Source: W0P28-013 sp964570565
GTDB taxonomy: Bacteria > Bacteroidota > Bacteroidia > Bacteroidales > Paludibacteraceae
Length of the DNA: 64,000 nucleotides
NCBI GenBank assembly: GCA_964570565.1
Contig: CAZMYT010000002.1
Coordinates: 124,001-188,000, forward strand
Direction of reading: 5' to 3'
Made by a program: the position numbers and the translations under genes. The notes under the pieces were generated by a model that did not search any database, was not told the DNA's origin, and saw only the letters and a program-made list of their open reading frames with translations. Position 1 is the stretch's first letter, and every line of letters starts with the position of its first letter. Shown one piece after another: positions 26,281 through 34,235 of the stretch.

Positions 26281-28101
26281 TCAAGCGGTTATTTCGGGAT
26301 GAAAATAATTGTAAATTATTGATGCTTTGTGAGTTCCTACAATTTTTTCTAAATCATTTTTTTCGGCATTCTGGATACGTTTTATACTTTTGAAGTGTTG
26401 AAGTAGCTCAATTTTGGTTTTTTCGCCAATTCCGCGAATGGTATCGAGTTCAGAAGCAATTTGATTTTTACTTCGCTTGTCGCGATGAAACGAAATGGCA
26501 AACCGATGCACTTCATCCTGAATTGATGCCAAAAATTTAAATAAAACATCAGTCGGTTTTAAACCTATGGCTGCTGGTGGAAAGCCATACAACAATTCAC
26601 TAGTACGATGGCGATTGTCTTTGGCTAAACCTGCAATAGGAATTTTTAGTTGAAGCTCGTCTTCTACCACTTGACGCACAACTTCCATCTGACCTTTACC
26701 TCCATCGGTTATAATTAAGTCGGGTAGAGTAGTGCCTTCATTAATCATTCGTTGATACCGTCGACGAACAACTTCTTGCATCGAGGCATAATCATCGGGG
26801 CCATCGACAGTTTTTATTGTATATTTCCGATAATCTTTTTTTGATGGGCGCGCTTTTTTGAATACCACACAAGCCGCTACAGCAAGTTCACCAGAAATAT
26901 TAGAGTTATCAAAACATTCGATGGTTTGGGGTAAAGTGGGCAAATGCAATACCGTTTGAATTTCCTTCATTAAGCGAATAGCCCGTTGATCAGGATTTAA
27001 TTTTTCGGCTTGTTTCAACTTATCCAATTTGTACTGACGCACATTTTGCATCGAAAGATCTAGTAACTTTTTCTTATCGCCACGTTGAGGCACTATAATT
27101 TCTAATTTTTCATCGATGAAATCCGGTTCAAATGGAACAACTAATGTATGAGATGTACTGCTTAATCGTTCACGCAATTCTAAAATAGCAAAAGCCAAAA
27201 GTTCTGTCTTTTGTTCCTCTATTTTTTTCTGATATTCTATTGTAAATCCTTGAATAACAGAACCTTTTGAGATTCTAAGAATGTTTATGTAGGCTGAATT
27301 TTCGTCCTCGTCGTAAGCAAATACGTCCAAATTATCATCGCTGGTGGTAGTAATAACTGTTTTAGATTGATATTTAACGATGGAATCGTATTTTTCCTTT
27401 AGTTTTTGAGCTTCTTCAAAACGTTGTTTTTCAGCCAATTCACGCATTTGAGCCAATAAATAATTAGTTATTTCGTGGCTATTCCCTTTGGCTATTTCCT
27501 TGATTTCATCAATCATTTTTCGATAATCTAGCTGCGATTGTAAACCTTCGCAAACGCCTGTACAATTATGAATATGATATTGCAAGCAAACTTTGAATTT
27601 GTTCGCTTTAATCGTTTCTTCGGTTAATGGTAAACGGCAGGTACGAATAGGGTAGAGTTCGCGCACTAAATCTAACAACGTGTCTAAGGTCCATACAGAA
27701 CTATACGGTCCAAAAAAATCGGCACCTTTTATCACTGTGCGCGTTTTGAACACACGAGGAAAAGGTTCTTTGGTAATACAAAGCCACGGATAAGTTTTAC
27801 CATCTTTGAGTAAAATATTATAACGTGGCTGATATTTTTTTATCAGATTATTTTCAAGCAACAACGCTTCATTCTCCGAATTGACCACGATATATTTCAA
27901 GTCAACAATATGTTTAACTAAAATATTAGTTTTAGGAGAATCGTGTATTTTGTTGAAATAGGAAGATACGCGGCGTTTCAGATTTTTGGCCTTGCCCACA
28001 TAAATAATAACACCATCGGCGTTAAAAAATTGATACACCCCAGGAGAGTCGGGAAGTAGTGCTATTTGTTCTTTTATGTGATCACGCGTACGCATGGACA
28101 A
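26281..28101 (-). CDS. uvrC: UvrC, excinuclease ABC subunit C
   Basis: Makes both incisions in nucleotide excision repair. The 606-residue protein opens with the GIY-YIG nuclease domain (SPGVYQFF and VIIYVGKAKNLKRRVSSYF), followed by a UVR coiled region that contacts UvrB (AEKQRFEEAQKLKEKYD near 228), the C-terminal RNase H-like nuclease core (IECFDNSNISG, IITDGGKGQ, EVHRFAISFHR) and a terminal helix-hairpin-helix region (IRGIGEKTKIELLQHF). It follows apt by 20 bp. uvrB lies elsewhere in this window, at 41.8-43.8 kb. Confidence 0.97.
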   Translation of the reverse strand: MSMRTRDHIKEQIALLPDSPGVYQFFNADGVIIYVGKAKNLKRRVSSYFNKIHDSPKTNILVKHIVDLKYIVVNSENEALLLENNLIKKYQPRYNILLKDGKTYPWLCITKEPFPRVFKTRTVIKGADFFGPYSSVWTLDTLLDLVRELYPIRTCRLPLTEETIKANKFKVCLQYHIHNCTGVCEGLQSQLDYRKMIDEIKEIAKGNSHEITNYLLAQMRELAEKQRFEEAQKLKEKYDSIVKYQSKTVITTTSDDNLDVFAYDEDENSAYINILRISKGSVIQGFTIEYQKKIEEQKTELLAFAILELRERLSSTSHTLVVPFEPDFIDEKLEIIVPQRGDKKKLLDLSMQNVRQYKLDKLKQAEKLNPDQRAIRLMKEIQTVLHLPTLPQTIECFDNSNISGELAVAACVVFKKARPSKKDYRKYTIKTVDGPDDYASMQEVVRRRYQRMINEGTTLPDLIITDGGKGQMEVVRQVVEDELQLKIPIAGLAKDNRHRTSELLYGFPPAAIGLKPTDVLFKFLASIQDEVHRFAISFHRDKRSKNQIASELDTIRGIGEKTKIELLQHFKSIKRIQNAEKNDLEKIVGTHKASIIYNYFHPEITA

Positions 28102-28121
28102 TTTAAATTTAGCCCACCTGA

Positions 28122-28646
28122 CTAATAATGAATCAATGAATCAACTATGATATCTTTATCAAACTGTTCACGACCTTTTAAGAAATCAAGTTCTACCAAG
28201 AAATTGACATATATTTTTTTAACTCCAAATTTGCGAATTAACTCGCAAGCAGCCTTCATAGTTCCACCCGTAGCCAATAAATCGTCGTGAACCAACACCA
28301 CATCATCGGGAGTTAAAGCGTCTTTATGAAGTTCAATAACGTCAACTCCATATTCCTTTGCGTAACTTACTTCAATGGTTTCAGCTGGCAATTTTCCTTT
28401 TTTACGTACAGGCACAAAACCAACACCCAATTTATTTCCCAAAACTGGAGCCATAATAAATCCGCGAGACTCTATACCTATGACCTTGGTGATACCTTTG
28501 TCCTTATAAAGACGATACATTTCGTCTTCAAAATACTTCATACAGCCAGGATTTTTAAAGGCTGTGGTTAAATCTTTAAACACAATTCCCGGAATTGGAA
28601 AATCAATCACATCGCGAATGTTGCTTTTTACTTCTTCTATTGTCAT
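28122..28646 (-). CDS. apt: Adenine phosphoribosyltransferase
   Basis: Salvages adenine to AMP using PRPP in the cytoplasm. The 174-residue product has the Apt start (IRDVIDFPIPGIVFKDLT), VIGIESRGFIMAPVLGNKL, and the PRPP-binding loop VVLVHDDLLATGGTMKAA. Length is normal. The gene lies between mnmG and uvrC; the 82-bp gap to mnmG carries two copies of a parS-like palindrome, one of them 15 bp before the apt ATG. Confidence 0.96.
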   Translation of the reverse strand: MTIEEVKSNIRDVIDFPIPGIVFKDLTTAFKNPGCMKYFEDEMYRLYKDKGITKVIGIESRGFIMAPVLGNKLGVGFVPVRKKGKLPAETIEVSYAKEYGVDVIELHKDALTPDDVVLVHDDLLATGGTMKAACELIRKFGVKKIYVNFLVELDFLKGREQFDKDIIVDSLIHY

Positions 28647-28660
28647 AATAAATATATTTA

Positions 28661-28676
28661 TGTTCCACGTGGAACT
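28661..28676. promoter_or_regulatory. parS-like palindrome 1
   Basis: TGTTCCACGTGGAACT: 15 of 16 bases fit the bacterial parS pattern TGTTNCACGTGNAACA. It lies 14 bp upstream of the apt start. Centre-to-centre distance to the second copy is 44 bp. Confidence 0.65.
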
Positions 28677-28700
28677 TTTATCAATTTACTCTTCAACTAT

Positions 28701-28724
28701 TATTTGTTCCACGTGGAACAAATA
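28701..28724. promoter_or_regulatory. parS-like palindrome 2
   Basis: TGTTCCACGTGGAACA at 28705-28720 matches the bacterial parS pattern at all 16 positions; the flanks extend it to a perfect 24-bp palindrome over 28701-28724. It lies 4 bp beyond the mnmG stop. Confidence 0.7.
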
Positions 28725-28728
28725 AACT

Positions 28729-30606
28729 TTAACGCCCTAATAAAACTAATAATACATTAACATCATTAGGCGAAATACCGGGAATTCGACTAGCTTGCCC
28801 AATGGTTTTTGGTTTAATTTTAATCAATTTTTGACGAGCTTCTGTTGAAAGCGATAAGAGGTTTTCATAATCAAATTTGTCCTCGATTACAATATGCTCT
28901 AGGCGTTGCAACTTGTCAGCAATCAATTTTTCTCTCTCTATATAACCTGAATACTTAATCAAAATTTCAGAAGCTTCTAAAATTTCTTCTCTTCTAAGTT
29001 CTTCGATTTGGAAAATTTTTTCTTTGAACTCTGGTAAATTATTTTCTAAAATAGAAATATTTAATTGAGGGCGAAGAATTAAATCGTACAATTTTGTCGA
29101 TTGTTTTAATGGCGCCGTTTCTAAAGTTTCCAACAAAGGATTAATTTCTGCTGCTTTTACAGAATATTCTTTGGTAAACAAAAGTAACGATTGTATGGCA
29201 TCTTGCTTGGTTTTTAATAAGTCAAATCGGTGACGATTAGCCAATCCTGCGAGATACGATTTTTCGGTTAAACGCGCATCAGCATCATCTTGACGTAATA
29301 AAATACGATATTCTGCACGCGAAGTAAACATACGATATGGTTCGTCAACTCCCTTGGTTACCAAATCATCAATCAACACACCAATGTAAGCTTCGTCTCT
29401 ACTTAATATAAATTTTTGACCACCATGACAATTGATATGTGCATTCATTCCAGCAATCAATCCTTGTCCAGCAGCTTCTTCATAACCAGTGGTGCCATTA
29501 ATCTGTCCAGCAAAAAAGAGATTTTTTACTAACTTTGTTTCTAACGTATGCGTTAATTGAGTAGGATCAAAAAAATCGTACTCAATAGCGTAACCAGGAC
29601 GATAAGCTTTTACATTTTCTAAACCGGGAACAGTTTTCAACGCTTCGAACTGAACTTCAATTGGAAGTGATGATGAAAAACCATTCAAATAATATTCTTG
29701 TGTATAAGCGCCTTCTGGCTCTAAGAATAATTGATGTTGATCTTTATCCGCAAATGTTACTATTTTAGTTTCGATACTAGGGCAGTAACGAGGTCCGATA
29801 CTTTGTATTTGACCATTGTATAATGGTGAATATGGTAAACCGCCTCTTAATATTTCGTGTGTTGAAGAATTGGTATAAGTAATCCAACAGCTGCGTTGTG
29901 GTAAAGGACGAGGCTTATAATCTAGAAACGAAAATTTATGAAAATCATCTTCGCCCACTTGTTCTGCCATTTTCGAGAAATCAATAGAATTTCCATTCAA
30001 TCGTACAGGTGTTCCTGTTTTCATACGATCTGTAGAAAATCCCATTTCTTTTAATTGTTCTGTTACACCAAATGAAGATGGTTCTGCAATACGACCACCT
30101 ACCAATTGTGTTTTGCCAATATGCATCAATCCATTTAAAAATGTACCAGTGGTAAGAACAACTGAAGTAGCCTTAAAATCAACATTCATACTTGTTTTAC
30201 AACCTGTAACAGTTCCGTTTGAAAAATGAAGTTGTGTTACTGTATCTTGCCAAATATCGAGATTGGGAGTAGCATCTAGTATTTCACGCCATTTAATAAT
30301 AAATTGCATTCTGTCAGATTGTGAACGAGGACTCCACATGGCAGGACCTTTTGATTTATTGAGCATACGGAATTGTATAGCAGTGGCATCGGTCACAATA
30401 CCCATGAAACCTCCAAGAGCATCAATTTCTCGAACAATTTGTCCTTTAGCTATTCCTCCTATGGCAGGATTACAACTCATCTGGCCAATTTTGTTCATAT
30501 CCATCGTTATTAACAATGTTTTTGAACCCATGTTAGCAGCAGCACAAGCCGCTTCACAGCCTGCATGTCCTGCACCTATCACAATTACGTCGTAATTAAA
30601 TATCAT
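28729..30606 (-). CDS. mnmG: MnmG (GidA), tRNA wobble-uridine modification enzyme
   Basis: FAD-dependent subunit that, with MnmE, installs the cmnm5 group on wobble U34 of several tRNAs. The 625-residue product shows the FAD-binding VIGAGHAGCEAACAAA near 10-25, the signature GQMSCNPAIGGIAKGQIVRE just after, a second signature in GQINGTTGYEEAAGQGLIAG, and the C-terminal helical region ending in the SRIPGISPNDVNVLL motif. It is complete. It heads mnmG-apt-uvrC from a well-formed promoter. mnmG often lies near the replication origin, which gives weight to the parS-like sites beside it. Confidence 0.97.
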   Translation of the reverse strand: MIFNYDVIVIGAGHAGCEAACAAANMGSKTLLITMDMNKIGQMSCNPAIGGIAKGQIVREIDALGGFMGIVTDATAIQFRMLNKSKGPAMWSPRSQSDRMQFIIKWREILDATPNLDIWQDTVTQLHFSNGTVTGCKTSMNVDFKATSVVLTTGTFLNGLMHIGKTQLVGGRIAEPSSFGVTEQLKEMGFSTDRMKTGTPVRLNGNSIDFSKMAEQVGEDDFHKFSFLDYKPRPLPQRSCWITYTNSSTHEILRGGLPYSPLYNGQIQSIGPRYCPSIETKIVTFADKDQHQLFLEPEGAYTQEYYLNGFSSSLPIEVQFEALKTVPGLENVKAYRPGYAIEYDFFDPTQLTHTLETKLVKNLFFAGQINGTTGYEEAAGQGLIAGMNAHINCHGGQKFILSRDEAYIGVLIDDLVTKGVDEPYRMFTSRAEYRILLRQDDADARLTEKSYLAGLANRHRFDLLKTKQDAIQSLLLFTKEYSVKAAEINPLLETLETAPLKQSTKLYDLILRPQLNISILENNLPEFKEKIFQIEELRREEILEASEILIKYSGYIEREKLIADKLQRLEHIVIEDKFDYENLLSLSTEARQKLIKIKPKTIGQASRIPGISPNDVNVLLVLLGR

Positions 30607-30631
30607 CAGATTTTAAATAAAAAAGAAAGAG

Positions 30632-30662
30632 CAAAATTACTATTTTTTTATGGGAAAAACAA
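30632..30662 (-). promoter_or_regulatory. Promoter of mnmG
   Basis: Minus strand TTG (30660-30662), 20 bp, TAATTTTG (30632-30639). Predicted transcription start near 30625, about 19 nt before the ATG. Confidence 0.75.
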
Positions 30663-30979
30663 TTGGTTAAAAACTGTTGAAAAGTTGTTATCTATTTTTG
30701 AAAAGATCTAATAAAAAAGACTTGCATTATTGAAAAAGAAAAATCTATAATGGAATTTTAAAATAAACAATGAACATTCCAGTTTTTTTAATTTTTAGTT
30801 ATCAACTAGTTATTAATACCTACAGTTTATATATAACTAATTGAATTTTAAATAACTAAAAATGTTATGAGCTTTTTCAACAGACTATTATTATCTTTAT
30901 ATTTTATATTTTAAATAGTAAAAAGAATATAATCTATATTTAGTGTTGAATAAAAAATTGTAAACTTAAAATAACGCCT
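30663..30979. other. Extremely AT-rich non-coding stretch
   Basis: No reading frame of note. By direct count 30661-30960 has 53 G/C in 300 bases (about 18%), far below the flanking genes. It holds an inverted pair of an 11-12 base element, CTGTTGAAAAG at 30674-30684 and CTTTTTCAACAG at 30872-30883, and TTATCAACT near 30808. No perfect DnaA box (TTATCCACA), tRNA or terminator was seen. Candidate origin-related or merely intergenic DNA. Confidence 0.5.
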
Positions 30980-31963
30980 TTATTCCGAACAATTTTGACA
31001 CATATCTATACTTTTACGATTCGATAAAATTCTTTTTCTGAATGATAATGCTTTATCGTTATTCCAAAGCTCTTTTACGCTATATTTATTAAGATTGCCA
31101 TAACTAAAATCAGCGTTTTTATCGAAACAACAAGGCAATAATTCACCGTCAGTGGTAATTACAGCACTTTGCCACATACGTAAGCAACGATTATGTAATT
31201 TCTTTTTTAATTCCCAATTTCCATTTATAGTTTTGTAACGACTATATTTTTTGATAGTTGGAATGAGTTCTGTTTTTTCGGTATAATTATAAATTTGTGC
31301 AGTTTTAATCGTTATTTTTTGAACTTTCATTTTTCGAGCTATTTTTTTGAAAGTTCCTATTTCATGTTCATTATGACGAAAAATAATCATTTGCAATTCT
31401 ATTGCTGGAAAACGACTATTTTGTGCCTTTTTTTCGGCATTTATAAATTCAATTGCTTGGAGCGTTTTATTTAAATTTCCACCTACTCGATAAGTTTCAT
31501 AAGTTTCTTGTGTTACGCCGTCTAAAGAAATGATGATTTTTTTCAATCCTGATTTTACTATTTTTGATGCAACAGTTTGATTTATTTTTTGCGCATTGGT
31601 TGAAGTGGCCGTATATATATTTTTAGTGTTAGCATAAGCAATCATATCAAAAATAGTAGGCGACAGAAATGGTTCTCCTTGAAAATAGAGTAGTAAGTAG
31701 AGTAAGTTGGGTCCAACTTCGTCGATAATTCTTTTGTATAAATCAAGATCCATTAATTTATTGGAACGAATTAATTGGTTAGATCCTAATGCACATTCGG
31801 GGCAACGTAATTGGCAAATAGCGGCAGGTTCAATAGAAAGTGAAACAGGCATACTACTTATTTTTCCAGACTTAGAAATGTTTGAAATAGCGTAACTTAC
31901 CCTGTTTTTGAGTAAATTTTTGATTTTATTTCTGGTTACATTATGTAAAAAATCTGCTTTCAT
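30980..31963 (-). CDS. Radical SAM/SPASM-domain protein of unknown substrate
   Basis: The 327-residue protein binds a [4Fe-4S] cluster through C50-x3-C54-x2-C57 (AICQLRCPECALG), the radical SAM motif, followed by GEPFLSP and STNAQKIN strand motifs. The C-terminal third is a SPASM-like auxiliary cluster region with cysteines in CLRMW, LPCCFDKNADF and MCQNCSE. Such enzymes modify peptides, proteins or cofactors. No precursor peptide, transporter or partner gene is adjacent; it is flanked by an AT-rich gap and a divergent lipoprotein gene. A TATTTTTG -7 box lies at 31987-31994. The substrate is unknown. Confidence 0.85.
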   Translation of the reverse strand: MKADFLHNVTRNKIKNLLKNRVSYAISNISKSGKISSMPVSLSIEPAAICQLRCPECALGSNQLIRSNKLMDLDLYKRIIDEVGPNLLYLLLYFQGEPFLSPTIFDMIAYANTKNIYTATSTNAQKINQTVASKIVKSGLKKIIISLDGVTQETYETYRVGGNLNKTLQAIEFINAEKKAQNSRFPAIELQMIIFRHNEHEIGTFKKIARKMKVQKITIKTAQIYNYTEKTELIPTIKKYSRYKTINGNWELKKKLHNRCLRMWQSAVITTDGELLPCCFDKNADFSYGNLNKYSVKELWNNDKALSFRKRILSNRKSIDMCQNCSE

Positions 31964-31986
31964 CTTTTATTTGCGCTTATTTTGTG

Positions 31987-31994
31987 CAAAAATA
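31987..31994 (-). promoter_or_regulatory. -7 box upstream of the radical SAM gene
   Basis: TATTTTTG on the minus strand, matching TAnnTTTG, 23 bp before the ATG. No -33 element at standard spacing. Confidence 0.4.
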
Positions 31995-32115
31995 CATTTT
32001 AATATTTGATATATTATTACAATTAAGTTTTTAGTTATCAACAATTTAAAATATTTAATTTAACATATACCTATTTTTTTTCATCAAAGGGTACCTTATT
32101 TATATAAAGAATTAT

Positions 32116-32123
32116 TATCTTTG
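32116..32123 (+). promoter_or_regulatory. -7 box upstream of the TPR lipoprotein
   Basis: TATCTTTG, matching TAnnTTTG; leader of about 45 nt before the ATG at 32176. No clear -33 TTG. Confidence 0.5.
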
Positions 32124-32175
32124 CATGCTGTGAACTGAATGATTTTCTTTAACTTAATAATAAAATTTTATTTGT

Positions 32176-33879
32176 ATGAAAAAACAATCTCTTATCCTGA
32201 CTCTAGCGGTAGCAGTATTGGTGTTATTCGCATGTAAACCACCTAAAGAATTTTTGAATGATTTGAAGGTGTCTGTAAATCCATTGGAATCTCACGCTGG
32301 AAAAATTGAGGTTACCATTGATGGAACGTTCCCTGTGAAATATTTCACAAGAAATATGGTTTTGACTGTAACTCCAGTTTTGAAATCAAAAACGTCTGAT
32401 GCTACATTCAAAGCAGAACCAGTTTCTTACCAAGGTGAAAAGGTAAAAGGTAACAATTCTTCTATTTCTTACAAAATGGGTGGTAAATATTCGCAAAAAG
32501 CAGTATTTACTTACGATCCTGCTATGGAAAGCTCTGAACTTTGGTTAGAAGTTGAGGCTAAAATCAAAGACAAAGTATATACTATTCCTGCTGTAAAAGT
32601 AGCAGATGGTGTTAACATTACTCCACTTTTAGTAGCATTGCAACCAGGTGAAGTAGCTGCTAAAATCGAAAAAGATCAATTCCAACGTATTATCGAAGAA
32701 CGTCAAGAAGCTGAAATTAAATTTTTGATTCAAAAATCTGAAATTCGTAAATCAGAAGTTAAATCAGAAACTGTTGTTGCTTTGACTAAACGTATCGAAG
32801 AAGCTAGCAAAGCTGCTAATCTTGAAATGAAAGGTTTGGAAGTTGCTTCTTACGCATCACCTGATGGTGGTATGGAATTAAATGAAAAATTGGCTGACAA
32901 ACGTGATAAAGAATCTGTAAAATTTATCAACAAAGAGTTGAAAAAATTGAAAGCTACAGTTACTATCGATTCTAAATTTACAGCTGAAGACTGGGATGGT
33001 TTCCAAAAATTAATGGAAGGTTCTAACATCCAAGACAAAGAAGTTATCTTACGCGTTTTGTCAATGTATTCTGACCCAGAACAACGTGAAAAAGAAATCA
33101 AAAACTTATCAGCAGCTTACAAATCTATTGCTGATGAAATTTTACCACAATTACGTCGTTCTAAAATGACTTTATTAGTTGATGTTATTGGTAAGTCAGA
33201 TGCTGAAATCGATTCTTTGGCAAGAGTAAAAGCAGAATCTCTTTCTGTAGAAGAATTACTTTATGCAGGTTCATTGGCTACCGATTTAGCTAAAAAAGAA
33301 GCTGTTTATACAAAAGCTACTGAAGTTTATCCTTCAGAATATCGTGGCTTTAACAACTTAGGCGTAGTTAAATACGAACAAGGTGATGTAGCTGCTGCTG
33401 GTCGTTGTTTTGCTAAAGCTTTAGAATTGGCTCCTAAAAATGCTGCTGTTAACTTTAACTCTGGTTTAGTTGCTTTAGCAAATGGTGACGATGCAAAAGC
33501 TGAAGAATTTTTTGGCAATGCTGGTGGGGTAGGCGATGCTTTGAACTATGTAAATGGTGCTATCGCTATCAAAAAAGCTGATTACAAAAAGGCTGTAACT
33601 TTATTTGGTAACGCTAAAATGAACAATGCTGCTTTGGCTAAAATCTTAACTAAAGATTATGCTGGTGCACGTACCATCCTTGATGGCGTAGAAAAACCAA
33701 CTGCTACTACTAATTATTTGTTAGCTATTGTTGGTGCTCGTACTAACGATCGCGAATTGGCTAAAGTAAATTTACAAAAAGCCCTTGCTGCTGATGCTAA
33801 ATTGAAAGAAAAAGCTGTGAAAGATGTAGAATTTATGGAATTTATGAAAGATGAAGCTTTTGCTGCTATCGTAAAATAA
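32176..33879 (+). CDS. Lipoprotein with OmpA-like segment and TPR repeats
   Basis: Envelope lipoprotein of 567 residues, no exact name recognised. The signal peptide ends in a lipobox at C20 (VLVLFAC). Residues about 30-150 look like a beta-rich domain. Around 220-255, ASPDGGMELNEKLADKRDKE resembles the peptidoglycan-binding loop and helix of OmpA C-terminal domains. From about 390 the chain is helical TPR sequence (FNNLGVVKYEQGDVAAAGRC). It is a monocistronic unit with a -7 box and a strong terminator. Heavy use of GCT and AAA codons suggests high expression. A structural role linking outer membrane and peptidoglycan is plausible but inferred. Confidence 0.75.
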   Translation: MKKQSLILTLAVAVLVLFACKPPKEFLNDLKVSVNPLESHAGKIEVTIDGTFPVKYFTRNMVLTVTPVLKSKTSDATFKAEPVSYQGEKVKGNNSSISYKMGGKYSQKAVFTYDPAMESSELWLEVEAKIKDKVYTIPAVKVADGVNITPLLVALQPGEVAAKIEKDQFQRIIEERQEAEIKFLIQKSEIRKSEVKSETVVALTKRIEEASKAANLEMKGLEVASYASPDGGMELNEKLADKRDKESVKFINKELKKLKATVTIDSKFTAEDWDGFQKLMEGSNIQDKEVILRVLSMYSDPEQREKEIKNLSAAYKSIADEILPQLRRSKMTLLVDVIGKSDAEIDSLARVKAESLSVEELLYAGSLATDLAKKEAVYTKATEVYPSEYRGFNNLGVVKYEQGDVAAAGRCFAKALELAPKNAAVNFNSGLVALANGDDAKAEEFFGNAGGVGDALNYVNGAIAIKKADYKKAVTLFGNAKMNNAALAKILTKDYAGARTILDGVEKPTATTNYLLAIVGARTNDRELAKVNLQKALAADAKLKEKAVKDVEFMEFMKDEAFAAIVK

Positions 33880-33900
33880 GTTCGTATTTCAATACAAATC

Positions 33901-33936
33901 AAAAACGGCTGCTCCAAAAGAGTGGCCGTTTTTTTA
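33901..33936 (+). terminator. Terminator of the TPR lipoprotein
   Basis: AAAAACGGC (33901-33909) pairs perfectly with GCCGTTTTT (33925-33933), followed by more T residues. It lies 22 bp after the stop. Confidence 0.88.
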
Positions 33937-33989
33937 TTTAAAAAGTGGATATCTAGTTTATTAATTTCACCTGTAATTTATTAACAACA

Positions 33990-34235
33990 ATGAAACCTAA
34001 AAATGAGATGCTATTGGCCTTGAAGGCTGTGCACAAGAAGAGTCGCGACGAAGAGATTGCGTTCTTTGGACATCCGATAAATCATCGGAAGGTATTTAAA
34101 AACAAGAAGAAATATGATCGGAAACGGGATAAGGCGAACCAAGGCAGTTCGCTTTATTTGTTTTTACAATGGTCGATAAATCGGGAAATTTACAGGGCTA
34201 ATTTAGTTTTGTTTCCAACTAAACTTACCAAGTAA
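33990..34235 (+). CDS. Small basic protein, conserved-looking, unknown function
   Basis: An 81-residue frame starting MKPKNEMLLALKAVHKKSRD. The core, with SRDEEIAFFGHPIN and KNKKKYDRKRDKA, resembles short basic proteins I recall from other Bacteroidota genomes, so the frame is probably real despite its size. It is rich in Lys and Arg and predicted soluble until a more hydrophobic tail (SLYLFLQW). The last 33 bp overlap the 3' end of the convergent glycosyltransferase gene. No promoter box was recognised. It could bind nucleic acid, but nothing proves this. Confidence 0.55.
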   Translation: MKPKNEMLLALKAVHKKSRDEEIAFFGHPINHRKVFKNKKKYDRKRDKANQGSSLYLFLQWSINREIYRANLVLFPTKLTK

